From NCBI RefSeq assembly GCF_012516435.1, contig NZ_CP051216.1, positions 2,312,001 to 2,376,000 of the forward strand: a stretch of 64,000 bases of DNA, written 5' to 3'. The notes beneath the pieces were generated by a model. The model saw nothing but the letters and a program-made list of their open reading frames with translations, was not told where the DNA came from and searched no databases. Of this stretch, positions 52,059 through 61,110 are shown in pieces. The stretch comes from Pseudodesulfovibrio sp. zrk46. GTDB taxonomy: Bacteria; Desulfobacterota; Desulfovibrionia; Desulfovibrionales; Desulfovibrionaceae. Within the stretch, counting starts at the first letter, position 1, and every line of letters starts with the position of its first letter. A program made the translations under genes and the position numbers.

Positions 52059-54347
52059 ATGTCCATTCGCCTGTGCCGTTTTATCGCCGCCGCTGTTCTC
52101 ATCTGCTTGTTGACCGCACCTTCCGCCATGGCCGTATCCGGGGCCGCCGCGATGCTGGTTACGGGGGCGTCTTCCGAGAAAAAAGGCAGCGAAGTAGTTC
52201 TTCCAGAGAACGCTACGCCGGAGCAGGTGAAGGGAATCCTCGCGGGCATGAGCGACGAACAGGTTCGGCGGATTCTCATTACCGAACTGCAGAAAGAAAC
52301 CGTTGCGCCTGCCGCTGTAGATGAGCCGCAGGGCGTGGCCGGAGCAGTCTTCAAAGCTAAGGATTTTCTCCAGAAGGTGAGGACTCGGCTGTCTGATCTG
52401 TTTACAGGCTCCTCCTCCGCTCCCAGACTCCTGCCCGATGCGCTCCGGAGCGCATTTACCGGAAAGGGCGTTCATCCCCCCGGGCATCTGCTGCTGGGCC
52501 TTGTCGTTATCTCCATCATGTGGATCGCGTCCGGTTATCTGGTGACCTACCTGTACGACAAGCTGCGCGTCCGAATTGAAGATGTTGCCGAGAACGCATC
52601 GGTTCCAGCAAAGATCGGCAGGCTGTTGGCCCGCGCCGCCTTTGATTTCATGGCGGTCACTACTATGACCATCATTACGCTCATTCCGTACCTGCTCATA
52701 TTCAATGAACCGGCCAAAGGGCGTCCGGTCATCTTTGCGTGGCTCGGCGCTATGGTCATTGTCGAGGTGGTTCGCGCCGTGACCCGGATGATTCTGGCTC
52801 CGAAAGTCCCGGCATTGCGTTTCCTTCCAATGACGGATGAGACTGCGCAGTACATCAATAAGTGGGTGTTGCGTCTCGTCTGGGTCGTAGCTCTCGGGAC
52901 CATCACGAGCAGTCTGGTGCGGATGACGCATGGCAGTGAACTCGTTTTTCTCCTGATTCTTGCTATCACCGGTTTCATTGTTGCCTGCGCCATTTCTTTA
53001 CTCGCTCTGTGGAACAGCCGCCGGGTGGCAGATTCCATTCGCAGGGCAACGTCGGAAGACTCTCTGCGCCATCAACTGGCCGGGTCCTGGCATGTGGGTG
53101 TTATCTGCTACGCCATGTTCTTTTGGGCTTTCTGGGTCGTGGCCCTGCTAGTCTTCGGGCAGGAAGCCATGATGACCGGCGTCATCACACTCCTTATTCT
53201 TCCCGGCTATCTGCTGGCCGATTGGGGCACACAACGCCTTGTGGCATTCGCTGCCAATCTGGCTGACGTTCCCTTGGACGAGGCCGAGAATGTGGAAAAG
53301 GATGGCAAACGGTCCATTACGAAATTTCAGCGGTTCCTGTCTGTTGGTTTCCGCTTTCTGGTTGCCGCAGCCACCGTGTTCATTCTGCTCCGCTCGTGGG
53401 GTATCGATATCTGGTTCGGTCGTGCATTGGTCAGCTCCGGTATCGATATTCTGCTGACGCTGGTCCTTGCCTATATCTTCTGGGTCTTCATCTCCAACTA
53501 CATCGAGAAGAAGCTCAAAGAGAAGCAGGGCGATCATGATGGCGGGCATGGCGACGGCGAAGGCGGCGGTGGTCCCGGTGGTGACCGTTTCTCGACCCTG
53601 TTGCAATTGGTCAAGAAGTTCATCTTTGCGGCCATTACGGTCATTACCGTGTTGATCATCCTCTCCTCCATGGGCGTGGATATCGGACCGCTTATCGCTG
53701 GTGCGTCGGTATTTGGTATCGCTATCGGTTTCGGCGCGCAGACACTAGTCAAGGATATCATCTCCGGCATCTTCTTTCTGATGGACGATGCCTTCCGCGT
53801 CGGCGACTACATCATCGTAGGCAGCGCGCGAGGTCAGGTCGAAGCGATTTCCGTGCGTTCTTTCAAACTCCGCCACCATTTGGGGCCGCTCTATACAATC
53901 CCGTTCGGCTCCATCAAGGAAATCCAGAACATGACCCGCGACTGGGCTATCATGAAGCTGCAGTATCTGGTGCCGTTCGATACGGACATTCAGCAGGTCA
54001 AGAAGATCATTAAGAAGATCAACAAGGAAATCCGCTCCGTTCCGGAGTTGAACGAGTTCATGCTGGACGACATCAAGAGCCAGGGCGTCAAGGCCATGGA
54101 AGAATACGGCATGCGTATGCGCGTGAAGTTCATGACCAAGCCCGGCGGACAGTTCACCCTGCGTAAACTGGTGCTTGCCAAGATGCGCAAGGAATTCGCT
54201 GAGGCTGGCATCGAGTTCGCCAAGCCGCGTGTCTCGGTCCATATGTCCCGTGATGAAGAGCTGACTCCCGAGCAGGAGGCGCAGGTGGCCGCCGCTGCTT
54301 CCAAGGCTCTGGACAAGAAAGAGAAGGGTGAGAAGAAAGAAGGGTAA
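52059..54347 (+). CDS. Large MscS-family mechanosensitive channel
   Basis: A 762-residue protein with a signal peptide (RLCRFIAAAVLICLLTAPSAMA). The start at 52059 has CAGGAGAA upstream. The N-terminal periplasmic part (to about 150) is followed by several membrane segments. The conserved MscS pore and beta domain are near the C-terminal third: ASVFGIAIGFGAQTLVKDIISGIFFLMDDAFRVGDYI, then KLRHHLGPLYTIPFGSIKEIQNMTRDW. A Gly/Asp/His-rich loop (GDHDGGHGDGEGGGGPGGD) precedes the pore helix. It would release solutes on hypo-osmotic shock. Single-gene unit with terminator. Confidence 0.85.
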   Translation: MSIRLCRFIAAAVLICLLTAPSAMAVSGAAAMLVTGASSEKKGSEVVLPENATPEQVKGILAGMSDEQVRRILITELQKETVAPAAVDEPQGVAGAVFKAKDFLQKVRTRLSDLFTGSSSAPRLLPDALRSAFTGKGVHPPGHLLLGLVVISIMWIASGYLVTYLYDKLRVRIEDVAENASVPAKIGRLLARAAFDFMAVTTMTIITLIPYLLIFNEPAKGRPVIFAWLGAMVIVEVVRAVTRMILAPKVPALRFLPMTDETAQYINKWVLRLVWVVALGTITSSLVRMTHGSELVFLLILAITGFIVACAISLLALWNSRRVADSIRRATSEDSLRHQLAGSWHVGVICYAMFFWAFWVVALLVFGQEAMMTGVITLLILPGYLLADWGTQRLVAFAANLADVPLDEAENVEKDGKRSITKFQRFLSVGFRFLVAAATVFILLRSWGIDIWFGRALVSSGIDILLTLVLAYIFWVFISNYIEKKLKEKQGDHDGGHGDGEGGGGPGGDRFSTLLQLVKKFIFAAITVITVLIILSSMGVDIGPLIAGASVFGIAIGFGAQTLVKDIISGIFFLMDDAFRVGDYIIVGSARGQVEAISVRSFKLRHHLGPLYTIPFGSIKEIQNMTRDWAIMKLQYLVPFDTDIQQVKKIIKKINKEIRSVPELNEFMLDDIKSQGVKAMEEYGMRMRVKFMTKPGGQFTLRKLVLAKMRKEFAEAGIEFAKPRVSVHMSRDEELTPEQEAQVAAAASKALDKKEKGEKKEG

Positions 54348-54358
54348 CAATCCTGTGT

Positions 54359-54384
54359 AGGGGCGATTCACAATGATTGCCCCT
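54359..54384 (+). terminator. Terminator of the MscS-family gene
   Basis: AGGGGC (54359-54364) pairs with GCCCCT (54379-54384), with partial inner pairing. TATTTTTCCC follows. It lies 11 bases past the stop. Confidence 0.6.
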
Positions 54385-54530
54385 TATTTTTCCCTTTATC
54401 ATCAATTGGGCTGCTGTATGGCGGTCTTTTCACTGATTCCATTTCCGCATGTCTCATGCCCTTGTTCCGACCCCGGTTTCGGGTTAGGGTCTCTAGGTCA
54501 TTTCAACCTCTACAAAGTCGGGAGTCGACC

Positions 54531-56642
54531 TTGAGCACCAAGGAACAACTGCACGCCTTTTTTTATCCTGAAACCGTGGCCGTTATCGGCGCGTCTGCTT
54601 CACCCGGAAAGGTGGGGCATACCATCGTCTCCAACATGATCGGAGCCGGTTACAAGGGTAAACTATTTCCCGTGAACCCCAAGGCCACCGAGATCGAAGG
54701 TCTCAAGGTGGTCAACGATATCGCAGACCTGCCCCGCGGCCTTGATTTGGCCGTGGTCTCCGTGCCGCGCGATTACGTCATCCCGTCGCTGGAGGCGCTG
54801 GGCGAGATCGGTGCCAAGTCCGCCATTGTCATTACTGCCGGATTCAAGGAAGTGGGCAAGGAAGGCTATGACGTCGAGCAGGGCATCATCAAAGTCTGCG
54901 AAAAGCACGGCATGGCGCTGCTCGGTCCCAACTGTCTGGGCATGATGAACACGGCCGTGGGCGTGAACGCCTCCTTTGCCGCTGGTCAGCCCAATCCCGG
55001 CTCCATCGCATTTTTCTCTCAGTCCGGTGCGCTCTGTGTGGCCATTCTGGACTGGGCCCTTGGTGAGAATATCGGTTTCTCCAAGTTCGTCAGTCTCGGC
55101 AACAAGGCGCTCCTGAGCGAGGCCGAGATGCTCGACTACCTGAATAAGGACGACGACACCAAGGTCATCCTCGGCTACATCGAGAACGTGGAACATGGTG
55201 ATTCCTTTCTCAAGGCCGCTCGAAAGACCTGCCTGAACAAGCCCGTCATCATGATCAAGTCCGGCACCACTGCTGCCGGTGCCAAGGCTGCATCCTCCCA
55301 TACCGGTGCCATTGCCGGGTCGGATCAGACCTACACCGCTGCCTTCCACCAGTCCGGCGTCATTCGCGTGGGCGACGTGGCGTCGCTCTTCAATCTGGCG
55401 CAGGCCTTTTCCAATCAGCCCCTGCCCAAGGGGCCGAATCTTGCCGTGGTGACCAACTCCGGTGGCCCCGGCATCCTCACGGCCGATACGGCGGATCGCT
55501 CCAGCCTGACCATGGCGGCTCTGTCTCAGAAGACCATTCAGAAGCTGCAGGAATTTCTCCCCAGTTATGCAGCGTTCTACAACCCGGTGGATATCATCGG
55601 TGATGCAGACGCAGAGCGATATCGTCGTACGCTTGATGTGGTTGCCGAGGACCCCATGGTTCATTCCGTTCTGGCAATGCTCACTCCTACGGCTGCCGTG
55701 GAGATCGAGGAAACGGCCGAGGCCGTCATCCGCACGGCGCGCAAATGCGGCAAGCCGGTCTTTGCCTGTTTCATGGGTAAGCGGCGCATTGCCAAGGCGC
55801 GCAGAATGCTCATGGAGGCTGGCATCCCTTGCTACGCATTCCCCGAGCCTGCCGTTCGGTCCATTGAAGCCATGTATGAATTTTATCTGTGGAAGAATCG
55901 TCCCGAAGCCAGGTACGCCGAGGTGAAGGGCGATGTTGACCGCGCCATGAAGGTCATCAAGGCACACGAGAAGCGGCGGGAGCTAGAGATCGTGGAGTTT
56001 GAGGCGCAGGAAGTGCTCAAGGCATACGGCCTGCCCACGCCCAAGACCGTGTTGGCCCGTTCGTCCGACGAGGCTGTGGCCGCCGCCGAAGAATTCGGCT
56101 ATCCCGTGGTCCTCAAGATCGCTTCACCTCACATTTCCCACAAATCCGACGTGGGCGGCGTCAAGGTGAATCTTCAGAATGCCACCGAGGTCATGGAGAC
56201 ATTCAAGTCTATCACCGCCCGCGCCCAGCGCATGCGCCAGGAGGCCTATATTGCAGGTTGTCTGGTGCAGGAAATGGCCCCTCCGGGCGTCAAGGAAGTC
56301 ATCATTGGCTTCAAACGGGACGAACAGTTCGGTCCCATGCTGATGTTCGGTCTGGGCGGTATCTATGTCGAGATCATGAAGGACATCTCCTTCAAACTGG
56401 CCCCGCTGTCACGACAGGACGCCTTTGAGATCGTGCGCGAGATCAAGTCCTACATGCTCCTCAAGGGCATCAAGGGCGAGCAGCCTGTAAACTTTGAGGC
56501 GCTGGAAGAGATCATCATGACCATGTCTCAGTTGGCCCTCGATCTCCCGCAGGTATGGGAGGCCGAGTTCAACCCTGTACTGGTCAACCACGAACGGGCC
56601 ATCGTCGCGGATGTGCGAATGACGATTCGGCTCAAAGATTAG
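54531..56642 (+). CDS. Acetyl/acyl-CoA synthetase (NDP-forming), fused alpha and beta subunits
   Basis: A 703-residue enzyme, probably starting at TTG 54531 (GGGAG upstream; the residues before it do not fit the family). The CoA-binding domain (ETVAVIGASASPGKVGHTIVSNM) and ligase domains occupy the first ~460 residues, with phospho-His in SSHTGAIAG. The ATP-grasp part (about 490-703) has SDVGGVKVNL, VQEMAPPGVKEVIIGFKRD and GLGGIYVEIMKD. It interconverts acetyl-CoA (or another acyl-CoA), ADP and phosphate with the acid and ATP, allowing substrate-level energy gain during organic acid oxidation. Confidence 0.85.
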   Translation: MSTKEQLHAFFYPETVAVIGASASPGKVGHTIVSNMIGAGYKGKLFPVNPKATEIEGLKVVNDIADLPRGLDLAVVSVPRDYVIPSLEALGEIGAKSAIVITAGFKEVGKEGYDVEQGIIKVCEKHGMALLGPNCLGMMNTAVGVNASFAAGQPNPGSIAFFSQSGALCVAILDWALGENIGFSKFVSLGNKALLSEAEMLDYLNKDDDTKVILGYIENVEHGDSFLKAARKTCLNKPVIMIKSGTTAAGAKAASSHTGAIAGSDQTYTAAFHQSGVIRVGDVASLFNLAQAFSNQPLPKGPNLAVVTNSGGPGILTADTADRSSLTMAALSQKTIQKLQEFLPSYAAFYNPVDIIGDADAERYRRTLDVVAEDPMVHSVLAMLTPTAAVEIEETAEAVIRTARKCGKPVFACFMGKRRIAKARRMLMEAGIPCYAFPEPAVRSIEAMYEFYLWKNRPEARYAEVKGDVDRAMKVIKAHEKRRELEIVEFEAQEVLKAYGLPTPKTVLARSSDEAVAAAEEFGYPVVLKIASPHISHKSDVGGVKVNLQNATEVMETFKSITARAQRMRQEAYIAGCLVQEMAPPGVKEVIIGFKRDEQFGPMLMFGLGGIYVEIMKDISFKLAPLSRQDAFEIVREIKSYMLLKGIKGEQPVNFEALEEIIMTMSQLALDLPQVWEAEFNPVLVNHERAIVADVRMTIRLKD

Positions 56643-56654
56643 CGAGACAATAGG

Positions 56655-56671
56655 AAGGCCGCCCGGGTGGG
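56655..56671. repeat. 17-bp direct repeat, left copy
   Basis: AAGGCCGCCCGGGTGGG, identical to 57103-57119. The right copy is half of a working terminator hairpin; the left copy lacks the closing half. Together they flank the A+T-rich gene at 56699-57076. Confidence 0.75.
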
Positions 56672-56698
56672 ATTAGAGGGGGGCGTCGAGATACGCTG

Positions 56699-57076
56699 GT
56701 GAAGATTCAAGCTATTAAATGGCTATCAAGAGATGCTGAAGAAGCGTCGATCCTAGTGTCCGACGGAAAGTATTCTTGTTGGTGCTTTTGTCATCCATGT
56801 TCTGCCCAAATTGGTGACATTGTTTCTGAGCTTTATACCCTTGATGCAAAGAGATGTATGGCTGCGCCCGGAACCGCGCCTTATATAACCAAGCATTCTG
56901 TCGGAGATGGTCATGACTTATGTGGGCATCTTTTTAATAAAGAAAATTCAATTATATCTATAGGTGATATTCTCGTCGAAATCGATGCCGATGTGCCTGG
57001 GGATATAGTTGAAGGTGATATAGTTGAATTTTCTTGTGGGAGAATCGATGCTTGGATTGAGCGTAAGTCAGATTGA
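56699..57076 (+). CDS. Hypothetical A+T-rich gene between direct repeats
   Basis: A 125-residue soluble protein, start GTG 56699 without a good ribosome binding site. It has Cys-rich CWCFCHPC and CGHLF segments that might bind a metal, and a GDIVEGDIVEF repeat near the end. No family recognised. Base composition is clearly more A+T-rich than the neighbouring genes, and the gene is framed by 17-bp direct repeats that split the terminator of the acyl-CoA synthetase gene, so it looks like a recent insertion. Confidence 0.5.
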   Translation: MKIQAIKWLSRDAEEASILVSDGKYSCWCFCHPCSAQIGDIVSELYTLDAKRCMAAPGTAPYITKHSVGDGHDLCGHLFNKENSIISIGDILVEIDADVPGDIVEGDIVEFSCGRIDAWIERKSD

Positions 57077-57097
57077 TCTGCCCCACAAAGAGTAATT

Positions 57098-57131
57098 AAA
57101 AAAAGGCCGCCCGGGTGGGCGGCCTTTTTTT
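57098..57131. terminator. Bidirectional terminator, including the right 17-bp repeat
   Basis: GGCCGCCC (57105-57112) and GGGCGGCC (57117-57124) around GGGT, with seven A before and a T7 run after. It serves the plus-strand gene(s) on the left and the minus-strand tautomerase gene, whose stop codon lies in the T-run. The segment 57103-57119 is the right copy of the 17-bp repeat. Confidence 0.85.
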
Positions 57132-57327
57132 ATTTCTTTCTCAGATCGGTGACGCTTTCTCCGCCGATCCCCCAGTTGTCAGTGTCCACCTCGTCGATGA
57201 TGACGAAGGTGGTCTTTTTGTTCTTGCCAAGGACATCGTGGAGGAGGTCGGTCACACCCTCGATGAGCTGCTTCTTTTGCTCTGCGGTGGCGCCTTCCTT
57301 GGTGATCCGAATATTGACGAATGGCAT
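57130..57327 (-). CDS. 4-Oxalocrotonate tautomerase-family protein
   Basis: A 65-residue protein beginning MPFVNIRITKEGATAEQKKQLIEGVTDLL; after Met removal Pro1 is the catalytic base of the tautomerase family. VIIDEVDTDNWGIGGESV matches the family's C-terminal strand. Small homologues form hexamers. The substrate is unknown. It lies 12 bases after the histidine kinase gene on the same strand. Confidence 0.85.
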   Translation of the reverse strand: MPFVNIRITKEGATAEQKKQLIEGVTDLLHDVLGKNKKTTFVIIDEVDTDNWGIGGESVTDLRKK

Positions 57328-57339
57328 GAAGTCTCCTTG

Positions 57340-58755
57340 TCAGTTGCTGTCAGCGGGGTAGGGCAGGTCAACAGTGATGAGCGTACCGCTGTCTTCGGAA
57401 GTTGTCATGGAAATCGTGCCGCCCATGGTGTTGACGATGAGGCTGGCCGAATAGGTGCCGAGGCCGGTGCCTCCCTGCTTGTTGTGGGTGGCAAACTTGT
57501 CAAAGAATGTGTCCCGGATTTCCTTGGGAACAGCTGCGGGGTTGTGAAAGGTGATGTGGGCGTTGTTGTCCTCTCCGGCCAATGAAAGCGTGACACGGTC
57601 CCCCGGCCAAGACGCTTCTATGGCGTTTTTTAGCAGATTGGAGACCAAAGAGTAGAACAGCGTCTCATCGACTGGAAAGGGAAACTCGTTCTTTTCGTTT
57701 AGCGAGCCCTCTTGGACCGAAAGGATGACTTCCACATTGCGAGACTCCGCGAGGCTGGAAAGGGCCTTTAGGGAGCGGCGGATGAGAATAAGGATGTTGG
57801 TCTTCCTTGGCAGGTACTCGTAGTGGCCCCGCTCCATTTTGTAGAGGTCGAGGCTACGGTTGACCATCTCCATGGACGTATTGGCGGCCAGGCGGATGTC
57901 AGCGGTCATGGTGCGTTGTTCGTCATTGAGTTCGGTGAACTGTTCTAGGTATTCCACTCCGTTCAATATGGATATGAGTGGCGTCTTGATATCGTGGCGG
58001 GTGATCTGCTCCACTTCGCGACGTAGCTCCTTTGCCACTTTCCGGTCGCGTCGAAGGAAGATTTCCCTGCGGAGCAGCAGAGCCGCAGCAAGAAGCAGGC
58101 TCAAAGACAGGGCGGTCATGGCAATATTTGAATAAAGGAGCAGGTCGTCCAGACGGTGCTTTCTCTGGGTAACATCATAATACATTTCAAAGGCACCGAG
58201 GAATCGGTCGCCACTCATAGAGGGGACATATGTTTCAACCACATCCAGATGGAATGTATCTCCCTCTTCATCTCTCGTCCCCTGTGAGACGAGCTTGGAG
58301 TAGGGGATTCCCTTGGCCACCTTTTCATGGAAAAAATCGCTCTCCAGTTTGCTCCCGATATCAGCAGATTTGCTGGAGTAGATGACAGTGCCATCGGGGG
58401 CGAACACACGAATTTTAAGCATCCCGAAGTCATTTTCGAGCTTGAAGATGTTGCCGTAAAAACGGTGCGTGAGTCGTTCCGGCTTCAGTTCAGAGTGTCT
58501 GAGTGCCGGGGGAAGAATATAGGCGCCCAGGCGATTGGCGTCCTTCTCGGCCCCTTTGATCAATACTTCGGTGAAAGCGGGAAAAATGAACAGAATGTTG
58601 GCAAGCGGGAGTAGGAGCGCCAGCAGGAGCATGGTGAACAGCGTAGCCAGGAATGTTCTTCCCCGACGGGAGCCGAAGCTGTCGAGAAAGACTTCCCAAA
58701 GGGTAGGGGCTGTTACAGAGGAGTCTTCCTTTCTGTATGCGCTGGTGCCGTTCAT
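57340..58755 (-). CDS. Membrane sensor histidine kinase
   Basis: About 471 residues from ATG 58755 (a TTG at 58782 is in frame; neither has an ideal ribosome binding site). Membrane helices near residues 35-55 and 205-225 enclose a periplasmic sensor domain. The DHp helix reads VEQITRHDIKTPLISILNGVEYL, with the phospho-accepting His in RHDIKTP. The ATPase domain has N-box LLKNAIEAS and GTGLGTYSASLI. No receiver or PAS domain is seen. Its response regulator is not adjacent; the neighbour is a tautomerase gene. Confidence 0.8.
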   Translation of the reverse strand: MNGTSAYRKEDSSVTAPTLWEVFLDSFGSRRGRTFLATLFTMLLLALLLPLANILFIFPAFTEVLIKGAEKDANRLGAYILPPALRHSELKPERLTHRFYGNIFKLENDFGMLKIRVFAPDGTVIYSSKSADIGSKLESDFFHEKVAKGIPYSKLVSQGTRDEEGDTFHLDVVETYVPSMSGDRFLGAFEMYYDVTQRKHRLDDLLLYSNIAMTALSLSLLLAAALLLRREIFLRRDRKVAKELRREVEQITRHDIKTPLISILNGVEYLEQFTELNDEQRTMTADIRLAANTSMEMVNRSLDLYKMERGHYEYLPRKTNILILIRRSLKALSSLAESRNVEVILSVQEGSLNEKNEFPFPVDETLFYSLVSNLLKNAIEASWPGDRVTLSLAGEDNNAHITFHNPAAVPKEIRDTFFDKFATHNKQGGTGLGTYSASLIVNTMGGTISMTTSEDSGTLITVDLPYPADSN

Positions 58756-59060
58756 GTCCTGGGAGCCTCGCTTGTGCGCCAATTCTGCGTTGTTTTATTG
58801 CAGGATAGCAGAACAGTGTCTTTTGGCAACAGCGTTAGTTTGAAGGGTGATTGTGTGTTGAAAGAGGGAACAGTAATTCCCTACTAAATTGATATGTGAA
58901 TAGGAAAAAAAGTGAGAAAAGATTTCGTAGAATATTTAACTAAGCGCGTAAAAATAGGGCTGGAAACAGCCAAAATAGAAGGTGTTTTTAAAGAAGTGCT
59001 GAGATTTAAGAAAGTTGATGAATAAAACGATATTCCGAAAGGGGGTTGACGTTGATTGGA

Positions 59061-59120
59061 TGGTTGTATACCAGTTCGGTAGACAATCATTCCTACCAAA
59101 CTGGTAGGGATCGCGCGTTC
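59061..59120. other. tRNA-like remnant or inverted repeat upstream of hmcA
   Basis: CAGTTCGGTAGA recalls a D loop and GCGTTCGAAT a T loop, but acceptor and T stems do not pair, so this is not a working tRNA. The segment also contains the inverted repeat TACCAGTTCGGTAG/CTACCAAACTGGTA (59069-59082/59093-59106, one mismatch), which could be an operator. Apart from this and the leader structure at 59402, I see nothing definite in 58756-59506. Confidence 0.3.
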
Positions 59121-59401
59121 GAATACGACGCAAGCTAAAATCGCCCGTATTTGCGGGTTTTATGTAGGAAACAGACATTCGGTTTCGAGGGGTAATGAAG
59201 CCGGAAGTCAGGGGCTTCTTGCATATTCTGGCTTGCGGAGGGGCAAACTTCGCTTGCGTGTTGTCTGTTGTATCTGGATGAACAGTCTCATGTGTTCTGT
59301 GTGAACGCTCCCAGTGTGGAGTGTTCTATAAGTATATATGCGGCCGGACATCTGAATGAGGGGCATGTTGCACCACGTCTAGTGGCGTTTTGTGTTGCGT
59401 A

Positions 59402-59459
59402 CAATCATCCCGGCTCCCGCGTGGCGGGAGGGTCCGCCCTGCGGGAAGGGGGATGATTG
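59402..59459 (+). promoter_or_regulatory. Three-way-junction-like leader structure of the hmc operon
   Basis: CAATCATCCC (59402-59411) pairs with GGGATGATTG (59450-59459). Inside are two hairpins, CTCCCGC-GTG-GCGGGAG (59414-59430) and CCGC-CCT-GCGG. The structure ends 47 bases before the hmcA start codon and would be in the 5' leader. Confidence 0.45.
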
Positions 59460-59506
59460 GCGTACTTAGGTGCAAAGTATTCCACCAACTTATTAAGGAA
59501 TGCGTT

Positions 59507-61090
59507 ATGGAGAAAGGAAGACGACTGCTTTTTTGGGCTGGAATCCTTTTCGTGTTCGCTGCGACATCGATTGTATGTCTGGAAGCTCAGGGACTTGAGG
59601 CACAGGCCAAGGCCGCCTCTGAAGCCCGAGTAGACATCGTAAAAATCGATACGCTGGCCAAGTTCGAAAAGCTTGAACTGCCCGAGGTGACTTTCTATCA
59701 CGATCAGCACACCGACGCTCTCGCCAAGCAGGGCAAGGACTGTGCATCGTGTCACGAGAAAGACGCCGATGGAAAACTTTCGATCAAGTTCAAGCGTCTG
59801 GCTGATGACGACGCCGACAAGATCAAGCTCATTTACCACGAAAACTGTATTGGTTGTCACCAGGATATGGTGGCTGCCGGACAGAAGACCGGTCCCCTGG
59901 ACGGCCAGTGCCGCTCCTGTCACACCGCCAAGCCCACTGAAAGCGATTGGATGGCAATCGACATGGACAAGTCTCTCCACTACCGCCACGTTGTGGCTTC
60001 CGGTGGCGACGACAAGTGTCAGACCTGTCACCATCAGTTCGACAAGAACAAGATGGAACTGGTCGCCGACAAGGGTAAGGAACAGAACTGCCGCAACTGC
60101 CACGGCGCCGAGCCGCGCGTTGTCAACGAAAAGCTGACCGTCCGCTCCTACGATGAGGCCGCCCACGCCAAGTGTGTGACCTGTCACGTGGACGTTACCG
60201 CTGCCAAGAAGAACTCCGGTCCCGCCAAGTGTGCTGGCTGTCACGCCGCCGCAGATCAGGCCAAGATCAAGGAATTCAAAGATGTGCCCCGCCTGAAGCG
60301 TGGCCAGCCCGATGTTACCCTGCTGGTTGCCGTCAAGAACGACAAGGCACAGGCCAACATTGGTCCCGTTCCCTTTGATCACAAAGCTCACGAACAGTAC
60401 ATGGATGACTGCCGCGCCTGCCACGTAGGCAAAGGCACCATGGACGGCAAGTTCTTTGAGCTGGCTGGCGACATGCACCTGAAGTCCAACATGGAAGGTT
60501 GCATCGGTTGTCACACCGCCAAGCAGGAAGAAAAAGCCGTTTGCGCCGGTTGTCACGCCATGATGGCTGAAACCAAGGCTCCTTCCAAGGAATCCTGTGC
60601 CAAGTGTCACGTCGAGTCCCTGGCGACTCTGTACGTCGACGGCAAGGCTCCTGAGAAGGAAGTCATGATGGCTGCTGCTTCCTCCGCTCTCGCCGAGCGC
60701 AATATGGAAGTCATGACCATCGCCGACTCCGACATCCCGGAAGAAGTGATCATCGGTTCCCTCTCCGACAAGTTCGAAGCCTCCAAGCTCCCCCATCGCA
60801 AGATCGTCAAGCGTCTTCTCGCTGACATGAAGGGTGACAAGATGGCTGGTTACTTCCACGGACAGGACGCCCTGATGTGTGCTGGTTGCCACCACAACAG
60901 CCCGATCTCCAAGACCCCGCCCAAGTGCGGAAGCTGTCACAACAAGCCGTTTGATCCGGCTCGTCCCGACATGCCCGGTCTGAAGGCTGCCTACCACGGC
61001 CAGTGCATGGGTTGTCACACCGCCATGAAGCTCGAGAAGCCGTCCAACACGACGTGCAACGACGCTGAAGGCTGTCACAAGAAGAAGTAA
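59507..61090 (+). CDS. hmcA: High-molecular-weight multihaem cytochrome c HmcA
   Basis: A 527-residue periplasmic cytochrome starting MEKGRRLLFWAG at 59507 (AAGGA upstream) with a signal peptide ending near LEAQA. I count fourteen CXXCH haem sites spread from residue 81 to 505, plus a C-terminal CNDAEGCH (CX5CH). HmcA of D. vulgaris has sixteen haems, so one fewer or an altered site is indicated here. Bis-His coordination is likely for most. It accepts electrons from periplasmic hydrogenase/cytochrome c3 and passes them to the membrane subunits HmcB-F, linking periplasm and cytoplasm. Confidence 0.9.
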   Translation: MEKGRRLLFWAGILFVFAATSIVCLEAQGLEAQAKAASEARVDIVKIDTLAKFEKLELPEVTFYHDQHTDALAKQGKDCASCHEKDADGKLSIKFKRLADDDADKIKLIYHENCIGCHQDMVAAGQKTGPLDGQCRSCHTAKPTESDWMAIDMDKSLHYRHVVASGGDDKCQTCHHQFDKNKMELVADKGKEQNCRNCHGAEPRVVNEKLTVRSYDEAAHAKCVTCHVDVTAAKKNSGPAKCAGCHAAADQAKIKEFKDVPRLKRGQPDVTLLVAVKNDKAQANIGPVPFDHKAHEQYMDDCRACHVGKGTMDGKFFELAGDMHLKSNMEGCIGCHTAKQEEKAVCAGCHAMMAETKAPSKESCAKCHVESLATLYVDGKAPEKEVMMAAASSALAERNMEVMTIADSDIPEEVIIGSLSDKFEASKLPHRKIVKRLLADMKGDKMAGYFHGQDALMCAGCHHNSPISKTPPKCGSCHNKPFDPARPDMPGLKAAYHGQCMGCHTAMKLEKPSNTTCNDAEGCHKKK

Positions 61091-61110
61091 TCCGAACCTA
61101 GGAGTCATCC

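Noticed and set aside
54663-55967. A 434-codon open frame on the minus strand
   Set aside because: It is antisense to the NDP-forming acyl-CoA synthetase gene, which has clear domains. The reverse frame has none.
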